Source of the DNA: Carya illinoinensis
Taxonomy: Eukaryota; Streptophyta; Magnoliopsida; Fagales; Juglandaceae
Direction: 5' to 3'
Assembly: GCF_018687715.1 (NCBI RefSeq)
Contig: NC_056765.1
Location: forward strand, 868,001-932,000
DNA: 64,000 nucleotides
The notes under the pieces are model-generated. The model saw only the letters and a program-made list of their open reading frames with translations, ran no database searches and was not told the origin of the DNA. Positions 9,469 to 19,470 of this stretch are shown piece by piece. Numbering within the stretch: position 1 is the stretch's first letter; every line of letters starts with the position of its first letter. The translations under genes and the position numbers were made by a program.

Positions 9469-12400
9469 ATGTGGTGTCTCCGTCGAGCAGCTCACCGTTT
9501 CAAGTAACTCTTTGTCTCTTTCTTCGATGCTTCGATTCAAACACTTATAGAAATGGGGTTTCTTTTATCTGTTTATTTTCATTAAATAAAATTTTCTGGT
9601 TTATGGCAGCCACCAGTTATGCTCTTTGTGATAGCTTTGATCTCTATCTGTTACTCCTCGGAGTGCCTAATTTCTTTCTTTGATTCCTAGGAAGCAAGGT
9701 TACTGCCTTGAGGCTTCAAGGATTTTTGTTTCAAAATCGGACCGTACAAGTAATGTGAGAGGCGACGGAGGATGTATATGTTGTCCTGCACAATTAATTT
9801 CTCCTAAACTCCTTTCGGTAAAGTTGTTTCACCTCACTCCAGCTCTTGATAGAATCTTTGTGGGTAGTCGTAGTCTTTGTTCACTTGCGGATGAATGTAG
9901 CGGTGGGAAAACCCATGTGGAAGATAAATTTCTGGAACCTGAAACAACTGCAACAGTCGATGTAATTGTGGGCAGTAATGCCGAGGAAGAAGGTGGGGAA
10001 GTTTTAGCTTCAGAAACAGTGTTTTTGGATGATGATTTTTCAGATACTGAAAAAGGTGAGGGTGGTGAGGACTCTCACAAGAAAAAGGCTTATTTGGAGT
10101 TATACAAGGCTATAATGGACAGTCCAAGCCAATCTGTTGCCAGTATTCTTGATAAGTGGGTTGAGGAAGGGAATGATTTGGAACAACTCAGGATTTCTGG
10201 GATTATAATTAGGCTTCGGAGGCGTCGGATGTATAGCAAGGCATTACAGGTACTTATGTTTTTTCAAACGAACACTTTTTTTTTTTTTTACTTAAGAAAA
10301 TAATTATATTGATGTGAATGAAATAGGCATAACCCATGTACACAGGAAATATACACAAAAGAACAACTAGATACATTCTAAACTAAAGACAAAGTCATGA
10401 GCATTGTTTCCATCAAGTACAATGGCCGTAAACCAAAGCATTTAAGTGTGCATAAAAAATTCTGAAGCTACTCCATTGTGGTTTCTTATCTTCAAAGCAT
10501 CGCTCATTTCTTTCTAAACACGTACGCCACATGATACACTACGGGATCATTATCCACACTTTCGCCTCTTGAGGACACCCTTGAATTTCCTTCCAACAGG
10601 CCAATAAATCCTCAACTTTCTTAAAAAAGAATTGTCTCCTGGTTTTCTTGAACGGCATATCTTTTGCTTGCACTTTGCCTGTGACAATTTTGTCTATTAA
10701 AAGATGAAAATGATGACGTCTTTTGTGAGTTTGTCAGTGATTATCTTAAGGCTGTCCAGCTTAATAGGCAAACATGCTTTCAGATCCCTTATTGTGTAAT
10801 GATCTTAGTGCATCAAACTTTGAAGTCAATTTGTTTTTATAAAAACAACCATCTCTCTCCACTAGGGTAAAGGTGCATGATAGATATGCTATTTGATATA
10901 TTTGCTGATCCTTAGCATATTCCTAAAATATTAATAACAACTGATAAAAGAATTGCTGAAAAATTAAAAATTGTGGTTACCTCTCTAACCACCATTGGGA
11001 CGATGTATATTTCTTACATTATGCATATCACCACCAACACATCTTAAAGCAGAGGAACCTCCATGGAATTTTTTCTTTGCTGATTGTTTGATGTCTGTCA
11101 TCAGTCAGATTGTGGTTAGAATATTTTGCATTTAACTTGTTAGGCATTGGTTTTGTTTCCTGCTACTCATCAATGATGTCTTATTCTTGAAACTACAAGT
11201 TAAAAAAATGAAACCAAAACTTTTGCGTTGCAGTACAGTTCTGATCCATGGCAATTGCAGTCTGTAGGTCATACTTTGCATTTGAATCGTGTTGCAAGGT
11301 TGTGAATGAACAGATCAGAATGTAAAACACACTGATTTTATACCATTTCAAAGGAAAAAATATATATTTTTGTTGGGTTCCTTCGTAGCTTTCTGCCTAG
11401 GACGCAGAGCAGTCTTGGCCTTTTTTTTTTCCCCTGAAAATAAACAGTCAATTAACAATAACAGCAGCTCCCGGTGCAGATTAAACTCTTGGCCAAAATT
11501 CTACCACGCCTTATGAGTAACAATCTGAGATGGTCAAATTATTAGCTCAGTGATGGTATAAATGATGCAGCACAGGCAATATCATGAATAATAAAGCAGG
11601 ATATGGTGGGAAATATTCATGAAGCTGACTCTATGTTTGTTCTTTTGCCAGTTCTTAGAGTGGTTGGAGACTACTAAGCAAGTTGCTCTTACTGAACAAG
11701 ATTATGCTGCTCGCCTTGATTTGATTGTTAAAGTTCAAGGTATCCAAAAGGCAGAGAAGTACATTGAGAGAATCCCAACGTCGTTTAAAGGGGAATTAGT
11801 ATACCGAACCCTCCTAGCCGGCTGTGTCCATTTTGTTAACATGAAAAAAGCAGAAACAGTGTTTGAGAAAATCAGGGAGCTGGAGTTGCCAATCATGGTT
11901 TTTGCTTTCAATCAAATGATACTTCTCTACAAAAGGCTTGACAAGAGAAAGGTAGCTGATGTATTGTCTTTAATGGAGAAAGAAAATGTCAAGCCGTCGC
12001 TTCTTACATACAAGCTCTTAGTAGACATCAAAGGTGAGTCCAATGACATTGTAGGAATGGAGCAATTGTTCGAGACTATGAAGACTGAAGGAGTATCACC
12101 CGACGTCCATGTTTTAACTGTCTTGGCTAAACATTATATATCTGGGGGGTTGAAACATAAAGCCGAAAATGTCTTAAAGGAAATTGAAGAGGAAAAGCGG
12201 AAGGGAAGTTTTGGGGCACACAGAGCGCTGCTGGGACTCTATGCTTCTCTTGACAATCCTAACGAGGTGGCTAGAATTTGGAAGGAATGCAAATTGTATC
12301 CCAGGATGAGTGAGTGCATTGCAGCTATAGAAGCTTGGGGCAAGCTGGGAAAAGTTGAGGAGGTAGAAGCAGTCTTTGAAATAATGCTTCAGAAGTGGAA

Positions 12401-12905
12401 GGGACTCTCTTCAAGGAAGTACTGTGCACTTTTGAAAGTTTATGTTGACCAAAAGCTTGTGACAAAGGGGAAGGAATTTGTGAAGCGGATGGAAGATAGT
12501 GGGTGCTGGGTTGGCCCTTTGGCTTGGGACGCATTGGTGAGACTCTCTTTGCTAGATGGGGAACTGGAGAAAGCTGACTCCATTTTGCACAAGGCAGCTC
12601 AGCAGAACCGGCAAAGGGCATCATTCAGCACTTACATAGTTGTCATGGAACAGTACGCAAAGCGGGGTGATATACATAATGCTGAGAAATTGTTCCACAG
12701 AATGAAGCAGGGTGGATATACCGGCCGCCTCAAGCCATTTGATATTCTGATTCAGGCATATATCAATGCCAAAGTTCCTACATACGGGTTTCTAGAGAGG
12801 ATGAAAGCAGAGAACATATTTCCAAACAAAGCATTTACCTTACAGTTGGCACAAGCCGATCCGTTCTTCCGGAAGAACAGGGCATTGGATTTGCTTGATC
12901 TATAA
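9469..12905 (+). CDS. PPR596: P-class PPR protein, PPR596/At1g80270-like, tandem copy 1
   Basis: Three exons: 9469-9503, 9691-10249 and 11652-12905, all GT-AG, joining into 615 aa. The N-terminus (MWCLRRAAHRFKKQGY) is Arg-rich and lacks acid residues, typical of a mitochondrial targeting peptide. An acidic linker (DDDFSDTEKGEGGED, about residues 115-130) follows. From about residue 235 there are degenerate 35-residue PPR motifs, for example VYRTLLAGCVHFVNM and TYKLLVDIKG. Arabidopsis PPR596 is a mitochondrial PPR protein affecting rps3 transcript editing; here the RNA target is unknown. The frame is open throughout. Copy 1 lost most of the 5' leader kept by copy 2, so its expression is uncertain. 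The tiny first exon was found by alignment to copy 2. Confidence 0.85.
10277..10614 (-). mobile_element. 5'-truncated L1 insertion in PPR copy 1 intron 2
   Basis: A T-run begins the insertion, then ggcataacccatgtacacag (the L1 3' end, reversed). The sequence cgtacgccacatgatacact then encodes the conserved C-terminal 'CxxWxERN' region on the minus strand. PPR copy 2 has the uninterrupted site (aacactttcttaaaaagg at about 16020), so the insertion came after the duplication. Confidence 0.88.
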
Positions 12906-13424
12906 AGGTTAGCTTTGCTGGAGTTTGCAATATTAACGTCTTACTTTAAAAGTGGTTGATACTTTCTGAAAAGCCTTTTGTTGAAGTGTTTTGATTCTTT
13001 TGCATTTCAATCCAAATTTTATTAATCAATTCTCAGGTTCTTTGTCTATGGAACCAAAAGTGCAAGAGAAAAACTTGTTATTGGAAATTATACGAAAATT
13101 GCAACAAAAAAAAAAAAAAAAAAGGAATACAAATCTAGCGGATGCAGCAATTAGTCTGATGTTTGAAATTTAATAATCGACCATTTCATTTCTTTAGTTC
13201 GTTGAACACTTCTCAAACCTTGTTTATTCAAACAGTATTTGATTTAGGTATGTTTGAGCCTAAATAATGTCCTACCTTTTCCATGATCGCCTCTTCCTTT
13301 TAACCCCTATCTTCCGGTTTGAAATTATGATCAACCATGTGAGTGTCTCCTTAATTTTTCCTTTTGTGGTATCTGCCAAAGTTTGGCACTAATTTGACTT
13401 CACCACAGAAAATTAAGAGCAAAT

Positions 13425-13953
13425 TAGGGGTGCTACCCGCACCATATGGTGCGGGGGTAGCCCCCTCCCCACACCCTGCCCTGCATGGTGCAGGGGTGGG
13501 GTTTTCCCATCCCACCCCCCTCTCCGCCTTATTTTTACTTCAAATATGAACTACATTTCTCTATTTTTAAAAATTATTTCTAGATTTAAAAGTGATCAAA
13601 AATATATTTTTAGATCCAAATTGTAAATTTAAATTTTGTAAACATGACTATAATTTAAAAATTATGTAATTTTTAAATTTGCTAGTGCATATTTTGTGTA
13701 AGTTGTAGTGTAGTAATTTTAAACTATATAGTTTTTAAATTTGCTAATGCATACTTTGTAAACAAGTCTATAAATTGTAATATATATATATATTTATATA
13801 TACACAATTTGTAAAATATAAATATATATAAACATATATTTATGTTTTTGTATATATATAAATATTTGTGTTTATATATATATATATATATATAGGCGGG
13901 AGCGGGGCGGGGTTGGGCCCTCCCCGTCCCCCGCACCCTGCTGCCCACCCCTA
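13425..13953. mobile_element. hAT-like MITE, 529 bp, in unit 1
   Basis: Terminal inverted repeats start TAGGGGTG at both ends, with GC-rich inverted subterminal stretches (cccgcacc near the left, ggtgcgggggacgggg on the reverse of the right). The interior is AT-rich. Flanking 8-bp duplications are gagcaaat (13417-13424) and gaacaaat (13954-13961). Unit 2 has an empty site at about 19014-19026 (gagaacaaatgacc). An 8-bp duplication with TAGGG-type ends is typical of hAT elements. There is no transposase. Confidence 0.85.
13796..13895. repeat. (TA)-rich microsatellite tracts
   Basis: Alternating tatata runs lie within the hAT-like MITE interior, including about 25 bases just before its right GC-rich end. 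Confidence 0.8.
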
Positions 13954-14016
13954 GAACAAATAACCAGACATCAAAGCCTAGGCAATTGAGTTATACCCCA
14001 ATTGTTTGGCAGTCAA

Positions 14017-14215
14017 TTCCGTTTTGATTGAAAAACATTCTCATCTTATTTTATTATTATAATTTTTTTAAATTTCTATACAAAATATAATAAATAATTC
14101 AAAATTTTCAAATCTAAAAATAATAATAATATTAAAAAAATAATATTCTAATAATATTTTATTTAATTTTCATCTAAAATTATCTCATCTCATCTCATTA
14201 TTCAAACCGTACTTG
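14017..14215. repeat. AT-rich MITE-like element, unit 1
   Basis: The ends are imperfect inverted copies (cgttttgattgaaaaac on the left, cggtttgaataatgag on the reverse right), with tctcatctcatctcat near the right end. The same element is at 19075-19285 in unit 2, and a related copy is at about 63628-63830. It predates the duplication. Confidence 0.65.
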
Positions 14216-14365
14216 ATGAAACAAGAACAAAAGCTATATTGCAGTGAAAACTCAGCTGGATTGTAGTAGCCTCTAGAAGTAAATTTGTAGCATTTTTAAA
14301 CGCATTACAAAAGAATATTTTTCTTTCAATTTATGTACAACAGGGGGTCAAGAATATCCTACAAC

Positions 14366-14416
14366 TCATCCCTCTGCTAGCCTTAAGCGCGGAACAATAT
14401 TCATTGATTGGAGCTC
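14366..14416 (-). pseudogene. Orphan copy of NRPC2 terminal exon
   Basis: On the minus strand, after an intact TTTCAG acceptor, it reads [16 protein letters not shown] and a TGA stop. This is the same as NRPC2 exon 38 at 19471-19521 except K-to-R and A-to-G changes. Only about 15 bases of intron remain before the unit breaks into the AT-rich repeat. It cannot serve NRPC2 simply, since the real exon lies 5.1 kb nearer in the transcript. It is a by-product of the duplication. Confidence 0.9.
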
Positions 14417-14432
14417 CTGAAAGCATGCAATT

Positions 14433-15072
14433 GAAAAAAATTCAATACAACTTTTTTTATTTACTCGTTACGTATTCATTATCCAAACATAAAATTTAAT
14501 AAAAAAATTTTAAATTTTTTTTAAAAAATATATAATTTTCTCAGATTTTAAAATAAAAAAATATTAAAAAATATAATTTTAACTTTATAATTTTGTTATT
14601 CATTTCCTTTTTTATCAAAATCTTGTAAAATATCTTAATTCAAACTATTTTCTTCTATATATTCACAAACTATTTCATTACATTTAACATAATTTGCATT
14701 TTTTTTCATTAATCGAATGGTCGGCTGCTAGGTTGTTATCAGTGTTTCGAAATTTCACAATCTTTTTTTTTTTGTTTTTTGTTTTTAATCTTAAAATATT
14801 AAAGAACTTATAAAATTTGAGAAATATAATTTAATTTTATAAATTTTTATGAGTATATTTTTTAATTTCTTTAAACTTTAGAGATTTAAGTTAATTTTGA
14901 TATATTGCTAGGCTAATTCTAATAAGCGCTTGGTGAATCAAAAATAAAAATAAATTAAAATATACAAATATATCAGTAGTCACTTTTATTTCCTTAATTT
15001 AAAAAAAACATATTAAATGGACGAACGTTCAAATACAGACATCATGTAACAAAATAGTATTAGACATTTATA

Positions 15073-15120
<48 letters not shown>

Positions 15121-15144
15121 TAGACATTAGTTCGGAGGCTCGGA
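14433..15144. repeat. AT-rich spacer between duplicated units
   Basis: It begins with the dispersed repeat also found at 9287-9415 (tcattatccaaacataaaat). The rest is AT-rich with no coding signal, ending in an (AT)n tract at about 15078-15116. Confidence 0.6.
15078..15116. repeat. (AT)n microsatellite
   Basis: About 19 alternating AT units, roughly 105 bases upstream of the PPR copy 2 start codon. Confidence 0.9.
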
Positions 15145-15220
15145 GAGTACAGAGGGTTTACGTCGGCTTTGAAGGAAGTACCCTTTCCGTGACTGGTTGG
15201 GTTTATCTCCGTCTTTGATC

Positions 15221-18200
15221 ATGTGGTGTCTCCGTCGAGCAGCTCACCCTTTCAAGTAACTCTTCGTCTCTTTCTTCGATTCAAACACTTATAGAAATGG
15301 GGTTTCTTTTATCTGTTTATTTTCATTAAATAAAATTTTCTGGTTTATAGCAGCCACCAGTTATGCTCTTTGTGATAGCTTTGACCTCCACCAGTAACTC
15401 TCCTCGGAGTGCCTAATTTCTTTATTTGATTCCTAGGAAGCAAGGTTACTGCCTTGAGGCTTCAAGGATTTTTGGTTCAAAATCGGACGCTACAAGTAAT
15501 GTGAGAGGCGACGGAGGTAGTATATGTTGTCCTGCACAATTAATTTCTCCTAAACTACTCCTTTCGGAAAAGTTGTTTTACCTCACTCCAGCACTTGATA
15601 GAATCTTTGTGGGTAATCGTAGTCTTTGTTCACTTGCGGATGAATGTAGTGGTGGGAAAACCCATGTGGAAGATAAATTTCTGGAACCTGAAACAATTGC
15701 AACAGTCGATGCAATTGTGGGCAGTAATGCCGAGGAAGAAGGTGGGGAAGTTTTAGCTTCAGAAACAGTATTTTTAGATGATGATTTTTCAGATACTGAA
15801 AAAGGTGAGGGTGGTGAGGACTCTCACAAGAAAAAGGCTTATTTAGAGTTGTACAAGGCTATAATGGATAGTCCAAGCCAATCTGTTGCCAGTATTCTTG
15901 ATAAGTGGGTTGAGGAAGGGAATGATTTGGAACAACTCAGGATTTCTGGGATTATCATTAGCCTTCGGAGGCGTCGGATGTATAGCAAGGCATTACAGGT
16001 ACTTATGTTTTTTCAAACGAACACTTTCTTAAAAAGGAATTGTCTCCCGGTTTTCTTGAACGGCATATCTTTTGCTTGCACTTTGCCTGTGACAATTTTT
16101 TCCATTAAAAGATGAATGAAGACGTCTTTTGTGAGTTTGTCGGTGATTATCTTAATGCTGTCCAGCTTAATAGGCAAACATGCTTTCAAAGCCCTTATTG
16201 TGTAATGATCTTAGTGCATCAAACTTTGAAGTCAATTTATTTTTATGAAAACAACCACCTCTCTCCACTAGGGTAAAGGTGCATGACAAATCTGCTATTT
16301 GATATTTTTGCTGATCCTTAGCATAGTGCTAAAATATTAATAACAACTGATAAAATAATTGCTAAAAAATTAAAAAATGTGGTTACCTCTCTAAAAAATT
16401 AATAACATCTTAAAGCAGAGGAACCTCCATGGAAGTTTTTCTTTTCTGATTGTTTGATGTCTGTCATCATTCAGATTGTGGTTAGAATATTTTGAATTTA
16501 ACTTATTAGCCATTGGTTTTGCTTCCTGCTACTTAACAATGATGTCTTATTCTTGAAGCTACAAGTTAAAAAAATGAAACCAAAACTTTTGCGTTGCAGT
16601 ACAGTTCTGATCCATGGCAATTGCAGTCTGTAGGTCATACTTTGCATTTGCATCGTGTTGCAAGGTTGTGAATGAACAGATCAGAATGTAAAACACACTG
16701 ATTTTATACCATTTCAAAGGAAAAAATATATATTTTTGTTGGGTTCCTTCGTAGCTTTCTGCCTAGGACACAGAGCAGTCTTGGCCCTTTTTTTTTTTTT
16801 TCCCTGAAAATAAACAGTCAATTAACAATAATAGCAGCTCCCGGTGCAGATTAAACTCTTGGCCAAAATTCTACCACGCCTTGTCAGTAACAATCTGAGA
16901 TAGTCAAATTATTAGCTCAGTGATGGTATAAATGATGCAGCATAGGCAATATCATGAATATTAAAGCAGGATATGGTGGGAAATATTCATGAAGCTGACT
17001 CTATGTTTGTTCTTTTGCCAGTTCTCAGAGTGGTTGGAGACTACTAAGCAAGTTGCTCTTACTGAACGAGATTATGCTGCTCGCCTTGATTTGATTGTTA
17101 AAGTTAAAGGTATCCAAAAGGCAGAGAAGTACGTTGAGAGAATCCCAACGTCATTTAAAGGGGAATTAGTATACCGAACCCTCCTAGCTGGCTGTGTCCA
17201 TTTTGTTAACATGAACAAAGCAGAAACAGTGTTTGAGAAAATCAGGGAGCTGGAGTTGCCAGTCACGGTTTTTGCTTTCAATCAAATGATAATTCTCTAC
17301 AAGAGGCTTGACAAGAGAAAGGTAGCTGATGTATTGTCTTTAATGGAGAAAGAAAATGTCAAGCCATCGCTTCTTACATACAAGCTCTTAATAGACATCA
17401 AAGGTGAGTCCAATGACATTGAAGGAATGGAGCAATTGTTTGAGACTATGAAGGCTGAAGGAGTATCACCTGACGTCCATGTTTTAACTGTCTTGGCTAA
17501 ACATTATATATCTGGGGGGTTGAAACATAAAGCTGAAAATGTCTTAAAGGAAATTGGAGAGGAAAAGCTGAAGGGTAGTTTTGGGGCACACAGAGCGCTG
17601 CTGGGACTCTATGCTTCTCTTGACAAACCTGACGAGGTGGCTAGAATTTGGAAGGAATGCGATTTGGATCCCAGGATGAGTGAGTGCATTGCAGCTATAG
17701 AAGCTTGGGGCAAGCTGGGAAAAGTTGAGGAGGCAGAAGCAGTCTTTGAAATAATGCTTCAGAAGTGGAAGAGACTCTCTTCAAGGCAGTACTGTTCACT
17801 TTTGAAAGTTTATGTTGACCAAAAGCTTGTGACAAAGGGGAAGGAATTTGTGAAGCGGATGGAAGATAGCGGGTGCTGGGTTGGCCCTTTGGCTTGGGAC
17901 GCATTGGTGAGACTCTCTTTGATAGCTGGGGAACTGGAGAAAGCTGACTCCATTTTGCACAAGGCAGCTCAGCAGAACCGGGAAAGGGCATCATTTAGCA
18001 CTTACATAGTTGTCATGGAACAGTACGCAAAGCGGGGTGATGTACATAATGCTGAGAAATTGTTCCACAGAATGAGGCAGTGTGGGTATACCGGCCGCCT
18101 CAAGCCATTTGATATTCTGATTCAGGCATATATCAATGCCAAAGTTCCTGCATACGGGTTTCTAGAGAGGATGAAAGCAGAGAACATATTTCCAAACAAA

Positions 18201-18275
18201 GCATTTAGCTTACAGTTGGCACAAGCTGATCCATTCTTCCGGAAGAACAGGGTATTGGATTTGCTTGATCTATAA
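15221..18275 (+). CDS. PPR596: P-class PPR protein, PPR596/At1g80270-like, tandem copy 2
   Basis: Exons 15221-15255, 15437-15998 and 17022-18275 join into 616 aa, one Leu longer than copy 1 (LLLSE versus LLSV in exon 2). All splice sites match copy 1. Differences include R10P in the targeting peptide and scattered substitutions in the repeats; no stop or frameshift is seen. The leader upstream of the ATG is longer than in copy 1. Intron 2 lacks the L1. The predicted role is mitochondrial RNA binding/processing, as for copy 1. The gene converges on NRPC2: its stop is 1.2 kb from the NRPC2 stop. Confidence 0.88.
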
Positions 18276-19470
18276 AGGTTAGCTTTGCTGGAGTTTGCAA
18301 TATTAACGTCTAACTTGATGCAAATTTTTAGTAGTTTTATAGAGGAGGGAGAGGGAGAGAGAGAGAGAGATGGACTCACAGTTTTCGTAATGTGACCTAG
18401 GAATTTTCTCAAAAAGTGGTTGATACTTTTTGAAAAGCCTTTTGTTCAAGTGTTTTTATTATTCTTTTGCATTTCAATCCAAATTTTATTAATCAATTCT
18501 CAGGTTCTTTGTGTATGGAACCAAAAGTGCAACAGAAAAGCTTGTTATTGGAAATGATACAAAAATTGAAAAACCAAAAAAGATACAAATCTAGCGGATG
18601 CATTACAATCTTAACATATCTGGCAGCAATTAGTCTGATGTTTGACATTTAATAATTGACCATTTCATTTCTTTAGTTCGTTGAACACTTCTCAAACCTT
18701 GTTTATTCAAACAGTATTTGATTTAGACATGTTTGAGCCTAAATAATATCCCACCATTTTCAAAAAAAGATGATATTTACAATCGTGACTGTATCTAACG
18801 TTACTCGTAACAATATAAGCTAAGTTTTTTTTAGAAGATAATAACAGACGGTGGATTTGAATTATCACAGTGCATTGTTGTAATGATTGCCTCTTCCTTC
18901 TAACCCCTATCTTCCGGTTTGAAATTATGAACAACCAAGTGAGTGTCTCGTTAATTTTTCCTTTTGGGGTATCTGCCAAAGTTTGGCACCATTTTGACTT
19001 AACCACAGAAAATTGAGAACAAATGACCAGACATCAAGGCCTATGCAATTGAGTTATACCCTGGTTGCTTGACAGTCAGTCCCGTTTGGATTGAGAAACA
19101 CTCTCAACCCATCTCATCATTACAATCTTCTCAAATTTCTACACAAATATAATAAACAATTCAAAATTTTTGAATCTCAAAATAATAATAATATTAAAAA
19201 ATAATATTCTAACAACATTTTATTCAACTTGTAACTTTCATATAAAATTATCTCATCTCATCTCACTATCCAAACCGCACTAAACAAGAACAAAAGCTAT
19301 ATATATATAGCGGGTAATTAAAATTTAAATGTCTGACCATACATTGCAGTGAAAACTCAGCTGGATTGTAGTAGCCTCTAGAAGTAAATTTGTAGCATTT
19401 TTAAACGCATTACAAAAGAATCTTTTTCTTTCAATTTATGTACAACAGGGGGTCAAGAATATCCTTCAAC
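18276..19470. other. Convergent 3' intergenic region, PPR copy 2 / NRPC2
   Basis: Contains the two 3' untranslated regions, a short GA tract at 18345-18370, and the AT-rich MITE-like element at 19075-19285. No further gene is seen. Confidence 0.6.
19075..19285. repeat. AT-rich MITE-like element, unit 2
   Basis: The unit 2 counterpart of 14017-14215, with ccgtttggattgagaaac at the left and tctcatctcatctcact at the right. Confidence 0.65.

Larger units (their letters stand above)
9416..14430. repeat. Tandem segmental duplication, unit 1
   Basis: This unit holds a complete PPR gene, its introns and 3' flank, and ends about 15 bases beyond an orphan copy of NRPC2 exon 38. It matches 15145-19540 almost base for base in exons and introns, apart from later insertions: an L1 at 10277-10614, a hAT element at 13425-13953 and small indels. 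Its left edge is only about 45 bases upstream of the PPR start codon. Confidence 0.85.

Noticed and set aside
12325..12624. Antisense 99-aa frame in the PPR gene (also at 17695-17994)
   Set aside because: Present in both tandem copies only because the sense exon is conserved; no domain.
15078..15116. Possible CRISPR-like or regulatory repeat
   Set aside because: Simple AT dinucleotide tract in a plant nuclear genome.
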